From Fimbriimonadaceae bacterium (GTDB lineage: Bacteria; Armatimonadota; Fimbriimonadia; Fimbriimonadales; Fimbriimonadaceae), in assembly GCA_019694835.1 (NCBI GenBank), contig JAIBBE010000168.1:1-6872 (forward strand): 6,872 nt of DNA. The letters run 5' to 3'. Shown here in pieces: positions 1 through 6,609 of this stretch; within the stretch, counting starts at the first letter, position 1, and each line of letters opens with the position of its first letter. The position numbers and the translations under genes were made by a program. The notes under the pieces are model-generated. The model was given only the letters and a program-made list of their open reading frames with translations, searched no databases and was not told where the DNA came from.

Positions 1-251
1 CGATCCGACGCAGCGAGCTACGTCAGATCGTCCCGCTGGCGGACTCGACGATCTACGAGCTGGAGCGCCGCGGGGAATTCCCGCAGCGGTTCTATCTCAC
101 GGCGCGCTGCGTGGTGTGGGACCTGGGGGAAGTCATGGCGTGGATCCAGGCGCGGCGGAACGCGTCGCACACCACGAAACTCGAACTCGCGCCCTTGCCT
201 GACGTGCACAAGCGAAAGCGCCGTCAAACCACACAACGTTCAGTGACTTAG
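1..251 (+). CDS. AlpA-family DNA-binding regulator, C-terminal part (5' end outside window)
   Basis: Frame 3 is open from the left edge to the TAG at 249-251 and gives 82 residues without the start. The visible part reads as a small winged helix-turn-helix of the AlpA/MerR-like type. An HTH lies around visible residues 10-27 (VPLADSTIYELERRGEFP), followed by the wing and the W-D-L-G-E-V-M-A-W-I segment that usually closes an AlpA domain with a 'W...EV..W' pattern. A basic tail (HKRKRRQ) follows, longer than in minimal AlpA proteins. AlpA proteins of P4-like and CP4-57-like elements bind near the integrase and promote excision; that role is family knowledge and is not shown here. The gene converges on the cargo operon with a 52-bp gap and no strong terminator. 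Its high GC (70% in 61-120) matches the integrase and not the cargo. The family call is fairly sure; the exact function is not. Confidence 0.82.
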   Translation, partial: IRRSELRQIVPLADSTIYELERRGEFPQRFYLTARCVVWDLGEVMAWIQARRNASHTTKLELAPLPDVHKRKRRQTTQRSVT

Positions 252-303
252 ACCGACATCTAACACGGGTCGCCTCATGCAACATCGAAAAACACGTTGC
301 TCG
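252..303. other. Short convergent gap between AlpA and the cargo operon
   Basis: This 52-bp gap separates the 3' ends of two convergent genes. A 5-bp inverted repeat (GCAAC/GTTGC, 280-301) encloses an A-rich loop, but there is no following T-run on either strand, so I do not call a terminator. Read-through between AlpA and the operon is possible. Confidence 0.5.
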
Positions 304-1773
304 TCAGCCGATATATCGGATCATCCTCGCCGGGATGAGTTTCTTAAGCGCATCATCGCGAGAATCAGCCAATTCTGGCGACTTCATCGGATGGTCACCA
401 AAGAAGACATATGACGTTAGGGCCTCAAGAGCGGCGTAAGCCTCAAACGACGCCCGCTGCGAGTTCACATAGTCGGACCAATAGATGGCTACCGATCGGC
501 CCGGCTGGAACAGTGGAACGTCCAACTGCTCCGCTTCCGGCAAAGGCAGTGCCTTGCTCATGTCCAATATCACAGGCGGCATGTCGATCGCGGGCGCTCG
601 TCGTCCCTCGAACTCCCCTTCCAACCAAGCAGCCTGGCTATCGCTTAAGGCGACGAAGAATCTCTTCCTAAGCTCTAGGCAAACGGAAAGGAATCTCAGC
701 AACTCCTGATCCAACTGAGCATTGCGATGAGACGCGATAGCCGACACCATACTTGCCATTTCATCGCATCGCTTGCCGAACCAATCGTTACTGGCCTCGA
801 TGCGCTCAAGCATCGGCGGTTCATTAAGCAATGAAGCAAAGTAATCGACAAGTATTTCAAGGTCGCCCATTCGACGCCTTACTTCACTTCCCTTCCCCTC
901 CAAGTGTGACACCAAGCGCAAGAGTCGATAGCACGGACTGGGCTCGAAGAAAAGGTGCTCCGTACCGATCGGTGGCTCGGCCGCGATGCAGTATGTTGCG
1001 ATCGACATCTGAAACCTAAGAATGTCTCGCACGCCCATACCCCGAAGGAGCGTAGCAAACATGTTTAGGCATCGTCCGTAGTATCCATCTCGCAGCGTTG
1101 CGCGTGTCAGTTCAATCGCGCTATCTACTCCAACCAGATCGAACAACCCTAGCATCTGGCGCGCAATGCCTCCGATCTCATACACGTCCTGCGCCGAAAG
1201 ATCCCCATGACGCTCCGGAACACGATCATTGTGAAGACCCAACACTGTCGCGGCGTCCCTCAGCAGAACTCTCAACGATCCTGTGCTCTCATCCGCCTCG
1301 TAATCCGACATCACAGTGGACTTTAGGTCCTCTATTGCCACTGTGCCGGGGTCATACACACGCTCCAGATTCAGGCCATAGTATCTCTCGAGCCAAGCAC
1401 GAAACTCCTTTCGGCTGGTCTGCGGGGCGAGGGCCCAATCGTGAAGCGGGAAGGGAAAATAGTCGACCGCGCTCCAGTCAAAATACCGGAAGTAGTGGTA
1501 CGCGTTCGCCGCAAGTTGCACTTTGCGCCGAAGAATCTCAAACCCGCAAAACGAGACCAGGAAATCATGATAATGCCGCAATTCGTGCTGAAGGCAGGTT
1601 CTCGTTAATAGCTGGTGAGCAGTCGGGTTAGTAACTAACTGCGGATGGCCAGTGCAGACTTGGTTCAAGTTACTTATCGCAAAACTAAAATCATCGAGAG
1701 AGTTGCAATGCAGCGTGACCGCCGCGCTCTCGGACCGAAACGCCCCTACTATTCCTCGGCCCAAATCAGACAT
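304..1773 (-). CDS. Uncharacterised protein with HExxH motif, putative zinc metallopeptidase (operon gene 3)
   Basis: This 489-residue protein is of no family I can name. The strongest clue is the segment LQHELRHYHDFL at residues 61-72, with an HExxH zincin motif (His63, Glu64, His67) followed by His69 and Asp70. In zincins the two His bind zinc and the Glu activates water. A third ligand is not certain; Glu199 in the helix DVYEIGGIARQ is a reasonable gluzincin-like candidate. The remainder looks mainly alpha-helical with no signal peptide and no convincing membrane segment, so a cytosolic location is expected. The ATG at 1771-1773 overlaps the stop of the caspase-like gene by 8 bp, and no Shine-Dalgarno sequence is visible in the 25 bases before it, so translation is probably coupled to the upstream gene. 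The stop is TGA at 304-306. The metallopeptidase role rests on one short motif and could be wrong; the protein might be a catalytically inactive partner or substrate of the caspase-like protein. The coding call itself is strong. Confidence 0.85.
   Translation of the reverse strand: MSDLGRGIVGAFRSESAAVTLHCNSLDDFSFAISNLNQVCTGHPQLVTNPTAHQLLTRTCLQHELRHYHDFLVSFCGFEILRRKVQLAANAYHYFRYFDWSAVDYFPFPLHDWALAPQTSRKEFRAWLERYYGLNLERVYDPGTVAIEDLKSTVMSDYEADESTGSLRVLLRDAATVLGLHNDRVPERHGDLSAQDVYEIGGIARQMLGLFDLVGVDSAIELTRATLRDGYYGRCLNMFATLLRGMGVRDILRFQMSIATYCIAAEPPIGTEHLFFEPSPCYRLLRLVSHLEGKGSEVRRRMGDLEILVDYFASLLNEPPMLERIEASNDWFGKRCDEMASMVSAIASHRNAQLDQELLRFLSVCLELRKRFFVALSDSQAAWLEGEFEGRRAPAIDMPPVILDMSKALPLPEAEQLDVPLFQPGRSVAIYWSDYVNSQRASFEAYAALEALTSYVFFGDHPMKSPELADSRDDALKKLIPARMIRYIG
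1766..1773 (-). other. 8-bp coding overlap joining caspase-like and HExxH genes
   Basis: The TGA of the caspase-like gene (1768-1766) lies inside the first codons of the HExxH protein, whose ATG is at 1773-1771. No Shine-Dalgarno sequence is evident upstream of that ATG, so expression of the third gene probably depends on ribosomes finishing the second. Confidence 0.75.
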
Positions 1774-4627
1774 CGCGGTCTAGCCGAACGATCCGTTCGA
1801 GGGAGTCTGCAATCACTTGCTCGGAGGCGTATTGGAGCTTCACCTCTGTCTCCTCGCCAACTGGCCCAAGCAGGAGCATTGCCGTCTCCGGTCGAGACTC
1901 TGCAAGCTCCTGAACTCCACTCCAGAGCAAACGGGCGACATCGCTCATGTTTTCCAGAGATGGGATGGCTATGGTCACTGTCTTGGCCTCTGCCCTATTC
2001 ATGGCCAAAACCCCTGCACTTAGAGGATCACCAATGCGAGCTGAGAATGCTGGAGCCTGGGAGAATCGCTCAAATATCGCCTGCGCAAGAAACTCTGCGG
2101 CGATGATCTTGATTCGCATCATGGTTCCCGTGGCGGGTTCGCGACGCCCTTCGACGGCGCTGTCCTGCTCCTGCGAACTGACAGCGCTAGAAAGCATCCC
2201 TTCGATGGCAAGTTGGACGACACGTGGGCCAACGCCTGATGCCGCTCCGATGCGCTCCAAGGCAGAACCGATCGAATCTAGCTCTTCGTTCTCGCGCGCG
2301 TTGATCAGCGTTCGGCGGAGCGTCTGTTGCAGTGGGCTGAGCTGCTCACTCGGGCCGACTAAGGTATTGCATACGGCCGCATAGTCAATGCGCCCATCTC
2401 GACCATGCGGCAACGAAGCAGCGGCATATGGAGCAAGAACCGGCTTCATGAAATCAGAAGGAACCTGCGTTTGGGTCCACAAAGCACTCGCAGTTCGCCA
2501 ACTGCCAATTCGCCGTTGAGCAGCCTCCGATACCCTGGCTCCTTTGCCCAGACGCTCGGCAATATCCCACCCAAGGTTGATCATCGGCACTTCATCGGGC
2601 CGAAAATCAATGGACGCAGTCGAACTGTCTCGCCCGCTAACCTGCTCACACCAATGTTGTAGGAGCTTCACGTCAGCCGATCGCCGAGTCCAACGGTCGT
2701 TGAGGTGTTCACAGAGGGTTCGTACGCGATCGACAGGGGGCTTTGGCTGGAGCGCCAATGCATAAGCTGTGTAAAGCGCAAGCATTGGTGATGGGATTCC
2801 TTGCCCCGCAAGCATGTCGAGCAAGTGATCGTCCACGCCGACGCGTCCTTCGGTCAGCGCGATCCGCGCCACTTCTGCAAATCTCGCCTCAGAGCCATAC
2901 AGGGATCCGCTGCCCCACCCGGGTTCAACAAGGACGCTGGCCGAATCTAGATCAAACCGTCTTCCAGTGAATTCGTCGTCCACGCTGTCGAGATAGACTT
3001 CGGTGCGCCACCATGAGGACGCCAAGGTCAATACCATCTCTTGCCAGAGCCAAATATCTCCTTGCCGCCTTCGGACCCCTAGCAAGTAGGTCCCCGGCCT
3101 TAAATCGTTGAGCAGAACTGCTGAGTACCCTCGCCGTTCATCGACCGAGATTTCGCAAGCGACTGTTCGAGGCTCACCTGTCTCGTCATCAAGTCGTGTT
3201 AGACGTAGCCCCTCTCGGACCTGGAAGTCGATGCGCCAAGTGGCCGACTCACTGTGAGCAGAATCCCGTGCAAATATCATCAATGTAGCAACCGAGTCTG
3301 GGAATCCAGTTTGGACGGCCCGCTTTACGGCTTCGGATGCAAGATCCATGACCGGATGGTAGTGATACTCGTGATGCGTTCGGGTCTCTGGTAGAGGAAT
3401 TGGAGAAGAGAACTCAAGGGACGCCTGATGTACTTCGCATGTGGACTCGTCTTCAGCGATCTCGAAGTCATGGCCACGCTCGACGTCCCCCACCCTAAAG
3501 CGCGCCGTGTACCGTCCCTCGGGAAGCGCCACTTCAAGGCGCCCTACTCCTTCAGCTATGGAGCTCCGTCTGGCGTTCAGAACACGGATCTGCGCTCCGG
3601 GATCGCGCGCAGACAGCACCACTTGCTTCTGTGATCTTTGATCTTGTAGCCCTTGGCCATCGGCGCTTCGCAAGTTGCTGTAGTCGCCGATGGCATCGGC
3701 ATTGGCCATCGCTGGTGACGGGGACTCGGGACCACTGGGAGGCAACATTCCCACCCCGTCTCCAGTGCCGCCTCCAGGGGGTACGGGCGTGTCCGGCCCG
3801 AGCGCGCCGGGGTTCGAACGTCGATAGAGCCGCAGGTTTCTTGGGGGGACAACTGGCGGCACGTACCCGGTGACCTTAAGGTAGCGGTCCGACCATAGGT
3901 CAAAGAATCTGTCGGCGACCGCATCCGCCATTACGAACCCGTCCTTGTCGGCCGAGGCAGATCTCACGGCTTCCATGAACACACTGGAGAAATACCCGTG
4001 TGTTGCTCCGGCGGCAATTTGCGTCTCAAACGCCTTGCGGCCTCGTGGTGCACCGAAAGCCTGCATCAGCTTTACGGCGCCCGACCGCTGCCTATCTGGC
4101 GGGGACCACGTTGGATCACCCACCTGCGATGCCTTGAGAACATCCTGACAACAATCCATGATGAGGATGACTTCGTCGAAGAATCCCGCGTTTTGGATCT
4201 TCGCAGCATATCTATTCGCCGCAATGTGGGCGGTATCCCCCAGTTGTGCCTGGGCGGTAAACAGTGCGGGATCAGGCAGCGCTCCAGAAGTGAATCCATG
4301 GCCAGCAAAAAAGAGGTAGAGACGTTCCCCAACCCGCTCACGCCACTCACCATTACACCTCAGCCAACGATTCAGGATTTTCTTGAACTGAGTTTCCGTT
4401 GGGTTAGCATCGTCAGGATCACTGGTCGCTGGAAAATCGCAGGATCGAATCACTTCCACTCGCCGCTCGTCGATGCCGATATCAGTTGGATCCTCAAGAT
4501 CACCTCCCGCGGGGTCAATAAGCCAACGAAGGAACTCGTTCGCATCATTCTCCGGACCAGCAAGATCGGTAAGCCCAGGGTACCGGTTGATTGCGACCAA
4601 GATCGCATAGTGGTCTGACTTAGCCAT
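1766..4627 (-). CDS. Caspase-like (peptidase C14, metacaspase-type) multidomain protein (operon gene 2)
   Basis: This is a 953-residue cysteine protease of the caspase superfamily. The N-terminal domain (about 1-255) begins with HYAILVAINRYP, typical of bacterial C14 proteins. The catalytic His110 lies in LFFAGHG after a beta strand and the nucleophile Cys160 in VILIMDCCQD, which aligns with the D-x-C of metacaspases. Asp28 (ENDANEF) and Asp158 match the acidic S1-pocket positions of metacaspases, which suggests cleavage after Arg or Lys (inference). THGYFSSVFMEA at 209-220 is the usual late C14 strand/helix. A Pro/Gly-rich linker (about 256-306) follows, then a beta-rich module (about 333-405, PEGA-like LPEGRYTARF), a His cluster at 418-424, a second beta-rich module (about 460-545, LRPGTYLLGV) and a mostly helical region (about 580-860). 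No NTPase, TPR or transmembrane segment is recognised. The ATG at 4625-4627 is chosen over the TTG one codon earlier because it overlaps the upstream stop (TGATG) and has GGGGG 5 nt upstream. Substrate and trigger are unknown; the operon partners are natural candidates. Confidence 0.92.
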   Translation of the reverse strand: MAKSDHYAILVAINRYPGLTDLAGPENDANEFLRWLIDPAGGDLEDPTDIGIDERRVEVIRSCDFPATSDPDDANPTETQFKKILNRWLRCNGEWRERVGERLYLFFAGHGFTSGALPDPALFTAQAQLGDTAHIAANRYAAKIQNAGFFDEVILIMDCCQDVLKASQVGDPTWSPPDRQRSGAVKLMQAFGAPRGRKAFETQIAAGATHGYFSSVFMEAVRSASADKDGFVMADAVADRFFDLWSDRYLKVTGYVPPVVPPRNLRLYRRSNPGALGPDTPVPPGGGTGDGVGMLPPSGPESPSPAMANADAIGDYSNLRSADGQGLQDQRSQKQVVLSARDPGAQIRVLNARRSSIAEGVGRLEVALPEGRYTARFRVGDVERGHDFEIAEDESTCEVHQASLEFSSPIPLPETRTHHEYHYHPVMDLASEAVKRAVQTGFPDSVATLMIFARDSAHSESATWRIDFQVREGLRLTRLDDETGEPRTVACEISVDERRGYSAVLLNDLRPGTYLLGVRRRQGDIWLWQEMVLTLASSWWRTEVYLDSVDDEFTGRRFDLDSASVLVEPGWGSGSLYGSEARFAEVARIALTEGRVGVDDHLLDMLAGQGIPSPMLALYTAYALALQPKPPVDRVRTLCEHLNDRWTRRSADVKLLQHWCEQVSGRDSSTASIDFRPDEVPMINLGWDIAERLGKGARVSEAAQRRIGSWRTASALWTQTQVPSDFMKPVLAPYAAASLPHGRDGRIDYAAVCNTLVGPSEQLSPLQQTLRRTLINARENEELDSIGSALERIGAASGVGPRVVQLAIEGMLSSAVSSQEQDSAVEGRREPATGTMMRIKIIAAEFLAQAIFERFSQAPAFSARIGDPLSAGVLAMNRAEAKTVTIAIPSLENMSDVARLLWSGVQELAESRPETAMLLLGPVGEETEVKLQYASEQVIADSLERIVRLDRDV

Positions 4628-4629
4628 CA
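4627..4629 (-). other. TGATG stop/start overlap joining hydrolase and caspase-like genes
   Basis: The TGA of the hydrolase (4629-4627) shares its last A with the ATG of the caspase-like gene (4627-4625). Such one-base overlaps are typical of translationally coupled genes whose products act together or are needed in similar amounts. This also favours the ATG over the neighbouring TTG (4630-4628) as start. Confidence 0.8.
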
Positions 4630-6228
4630 AAACCCCCGTACGACAATTTCCCGTAAGCTGTCCAAGGTTGTGGAATCATTGTCGAACGAGCCGTGGTCAA
4701 TACATTCGCTGTTCAATCCAATCGGACTACTTGTCGTTTGGGACCAGACCACTCGCCTCGCGTCGGCACCGAGCCATTCTCTTACGACTTTTACTGACGG
4801 AAAGCTTGCGTCTCCGTAGATCTGTGTATTCGCCAGGAATCTCTCCATGCCAAGAATCGGCATGTCGGGCTCGTCCTCCCATTCACCTTCGGCATTGCGC
4901 CGCGACTCGAGTAGTCCGGATACTAGGTAAAGGAGAGAAGAGGGATAAAGATAGCGTCGCCAGTCCCGCCTATCTCGCAGTTCGTCGTCTTGGCCCCAAA
5001 CTTGATCATCTCGCTCAAGTGCATCCCTCATTGCGAACATGCGAAACCCACCGATACGCATGCCACAGGATTGAAGTGTCGTAGCAAAGAAATCGTGCGT
5101 GATTGCCGGGGCAAGGAGGACAACATCCTGTTTCAACGCTTCGGGCAGGTATCGCTTTGAGGCCTCTAACCAATGTGCGATGTAGATCGCGCCGGTGCTG
5201 TGGCCAATCAATGTGAGCCTGTCGAGTGACAAACCCTTAGCGATTGCAACCCCAAGGCGCGCGAGGAGTGCGGTCCCCGCATGCGCGTCCGGATCAGGGC
5301 CAAAGGCATCGGCAGTGTCCTGCTTCATGCGGTTCCACTCCAATGCTTTTCCCCACTCGTTCAGACCGCTGCCTGCAATCTTGAAACCCCGAATGAGTTC
5401 CTCGACACAGGTCGCGTACAGGCCATGGTCACGTCCGCCAGAGTAGCGACGAAGTACTCCTCTAAGTACCCTGACGATGAACTTCGCTACTTGAAAGAGC
5501 TCGACTAGGCCGCGGGTCGCTGAATGTTTCGAGAATTCGCGGGAGGCAAGTTCTGAAAAGGCGGAGCGGCGCTCCACCGCTCCCTGAGGCGCGAATGCGC
5601 TTCTAGTCGCGCTGGGAAGATCTGGCAATGTCGCGAGAGATGCCAAAAAAGCGACGTCTTGCTCCAGATCCGCCTGGATCTCGTCTTCGCTGATAGCAAG
5701 TGAAGCTGAGCGGGCCTGCGCTGCGTCGGCCAGAGGCGCGAAGTCACGATACGGAATCGTTGTGCGCCCGGGCTGATTCCAGAACGCGTCAAAGGCGTCT
5801 GACACTTCCGACGCAAGTGCTCCGCATGACGATTGCGAAATGGATCTCGTTCCGACAACGTCCTTTGCTCCCAATCGTTCGAGGGTGTATTGAACGAGCT
5901 TTCGTAGAAGCTGCTTGAATACCGGCTCGTCGGCGAGTTCGGTCAGATTGTTCCGAATCGTTTCCCAAGCTCCCGACTCCCAAACGTAGAACACAGCGTG
6001 GCCGCCTGTGGTGGGTGAAGGCGAATAGACTCTTGCTTCATTCAGAAGTCGCTGGGCAATTGCTAGGCCCTCCTCTTTCGAGACAAGCCCGCCATGAAAG
6101 TGAATTACCAAATGCTTACGGGAGTCTCTCTGGAGCCCTTCAACAATGGCGTCCACGTCGATCGGAGTCGTGTCAGCGCGGCCGCCGATTCGCCCAGCGC
6201 GGCTGTGGATAAAGTGCAGCTTGTCCAT
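4627..6228 (-). CDS. Alpha/beta hydrolase with GHSTG motif (putative lipase/esterase-like, operon gene 1)
   Basis: This 533-residue protein has the serine alpha/beta-hydrolase layout. The strand KHLVIHFHGG (38-47) carries the oxyanion-type HGG, LTLIGHSTG (338-346) is the nucleophile elbow with Ser344, and CIDHGSF (509-515) supplies a late catalytic His512. Asp402 in FAMRDALE is a plausible acid. About 300 residues separate the oxyanion strand from the elbow, far more than a minimal fold needs, so a large cap or insertion is likely; within it 241-261 is a basic, amphipathic helix-like stretch (LVELFQVAKFIVRVLRG) that could touch a membrane (inference). There is no signal peptide. The ATG at 6226-6228 is chosen because GGAG sits 6 nt before it at 6235-6238; a longer reading from a TTG at 6309 adds 27 residues with no comparable support. 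It is the first gene of the operon and its TGA overlaps the ATG of the caspase-like gene by one base. It could act on lipids, esters, thioesters or protein modifications; the substrate cannot be read from sequence. Confidence 0.9.
   Translation of the reverse strand: MDKLHFIHSRAGRIGGRADTTPIDVDAIVEGLQRDSRKHLVIHFHGGLVSKEEGLAIAQRLLNEARVYSPSPTTGGHAVFYVWESGAWETIRNNLTELADEPVFKQLLRKLVQYTLERLGAKDVVGTRSISQSSCGALASEVSDAFDAFWNQPGRTTIPYRDFAPLADAAQARSASLAISEDEIQADLEQDVAFLASLATLPDLPSATRSAFAPQGAVERRSAFSELASREFSKHSATRGLVELFQVAKFIVRVLRGVLRRYSGGRDHGLYATCVEELIRGFKIAGSGLNEWGKALEWNRMKQDTADAFGPDPDAHAGTALLARLGVAIAKGLSLDRLTLIGHSTGAIYIAHWLEASKRYLPEALKQDVVLLAPAITHDFFATTLQSCGMRIGGFRMFAMRDALERDDQVWGQDDELRDRRDWRRYLYPSSLLYLVSGLLESRRNAEGEWEDEPDMPILGMERFLANTQIYGDASFPSVKVVREWLGADARRVVWSQTTSSPIGLNSECIDHGSFDNDSTTLDSLREIVVRGF
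4633..4637 (-). promoter_or_regulatory. Probable ribosome-binding site of the caspase-like gene
   Basis: On the - strand a GGGGG run lies 5 nt before the ATG at 4625-4627, inside the last codons of the hydrolase gene. It is G-rich rather than a clean AGGAGG, so it is moderate support. With the TGATG overlap it suggests termination-reinitiation with some independent ribosome entry. Confidence 0.45.
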
Positions 6229-6234
6229 GTAGTT

Positions 6235-6238
6235 CTCC
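6235..6238 (-). promoter_or_regulatory. Ribosome-binding site of the alpha/beta hydrolase gene
   Basis: On the - strand GGAG, within TTGGAGAACTAC, lies 6 nt before the ATG at 6226-6228. It is the best Shine-Dalgarno match in the operon and decides the start: the longer TTG-initiated reading from 6309 would bury this site inside the coding sequence. Confidence 0.75.
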
Positions 6239-6354
6239 AATAGCAAGACCAACTCACGTGGAAAGCAAGGCACAGCCCGTTCTGTGAGCCAGCACACTTC
6301 TAATCGCAAGGCGCGATTCAGGTCCCGCTAGCAGGTGCGGCCGCCCTGGCGCTG

Positions 6355-6435
6355 TCATTTTGAGGGGGGCGGGCGCCCCTTCGCAATCAGCCGCCACTCC
6401 AATCGAGCAACGGCGGCCTTGACGTCACATCTCAT
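6355..6435 (-). CDS. Possible very small ORF (26 aa) between integrase and operon
   Basis: An ATG at 6433-6435 opens a 26-residue reading frame with the core DVKAAVARLEWRLIAKGRPP, ending in TGA at 6355-6357. GAGG lies 9 nt before the ATG on the - strand, an acceptable ribosome-binding site. The peptide has a sensible helical composition and its third codon positions are often G or C, as expected for the host. The frame stays open further upstream to just after the integrase stop, so this may instead be the tail of a decayed longer gene. I cannot assign a function, and an open frame this short in GC-rich DNA can arise by chance. Confidence 0.25.
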   Translation of the reverse strand: MRCDVKAAVARLEWRLIAKGRPPPSK

Positions 6436-6609
6436 CGCACTCGTCCTCGCGGATTCGGTCTTGCCAAACTGAGGTAGCAAGCGACCCGGGACGCGATGGC
6501 GACGCTGGTCAATAGTGTGTGGCCTTCGGTCCGGGACGCAAGGAACCGGAAGACGCTCTACATACCGACTAGCCAGAGGCAATCGCAAGATCAGCCCCTC
6601 AAGCACTGA

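Larger units (their letters stand above)
6229..6609. other. Intergenic region upstream of the operon and downstream of the integrase
   Basis: These 381 bp must hold the control region of the cargo operon unless it is read from the integrase promoter. I see no convincing -35/-10 pair; the best candidate, TTGCTT-17-TGCTAT on the - strand ending just before the GGAG, matches the consensus at only 3 of 6 positions in each box and is not called. A 6-bp inverted repeat AATCGC/GCGATT with a 5-bp loop lies at 6302-6318, about 75 bp upstream of the start, and could be an operator. An imperfect hairpin (CTTCGGTCC with GGAACCGGAAG, two bulges) lies at 6524-6552, downstream of the integrase stop, without a T-run. 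A small possible ORF is listed separately. No tRNA, CRISPR or recognisable ncRNA is seen. Confidence 0.5.

Noticed and set aside
1098..1631. 177-codon open frame on the + strand
   Set aside because: It lies wholly opposite the HExxH gene, its composition (Ser/Arg/Pro-rich) is that of an antisense shadow, and no ribosome-binding site or known motif is seen.
3998..4618. 206-codon open frame on the + strand
   Set aside because: It is antisense to the caspase domain, whose catalytic motifs show that the - strand is coding; the translated product has no recognisable features.
6241..6270. TTGCTT-17-TGCTAT as a sigma-70 promoter on the - strand
   Set aside because: Each box matches the consensus at only 3 of 6 positions, and the -10 would overlap the ribosome-binding area, leaving almost no leader.
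6337..6344. GCGGCCGC palindrome
   Set aside because: Eight-base GC palindromes are expected in high-GC DNA and it has no pairing context that suggests regulation.
6363..6380. AGGGG...CCCCT hairpin as an integrase or operon terminator
   Set aside because: The stem is about 5 bp with a mismatch and no T-run follows on either strand.
6486..6539. 9-bp direct repeat CCGGGACGC at 6486-6494 and 6531-6539
   Set aside because: Too short and in GC-rich DNA; two copies 45 bp apart do not support an att site or iteron.
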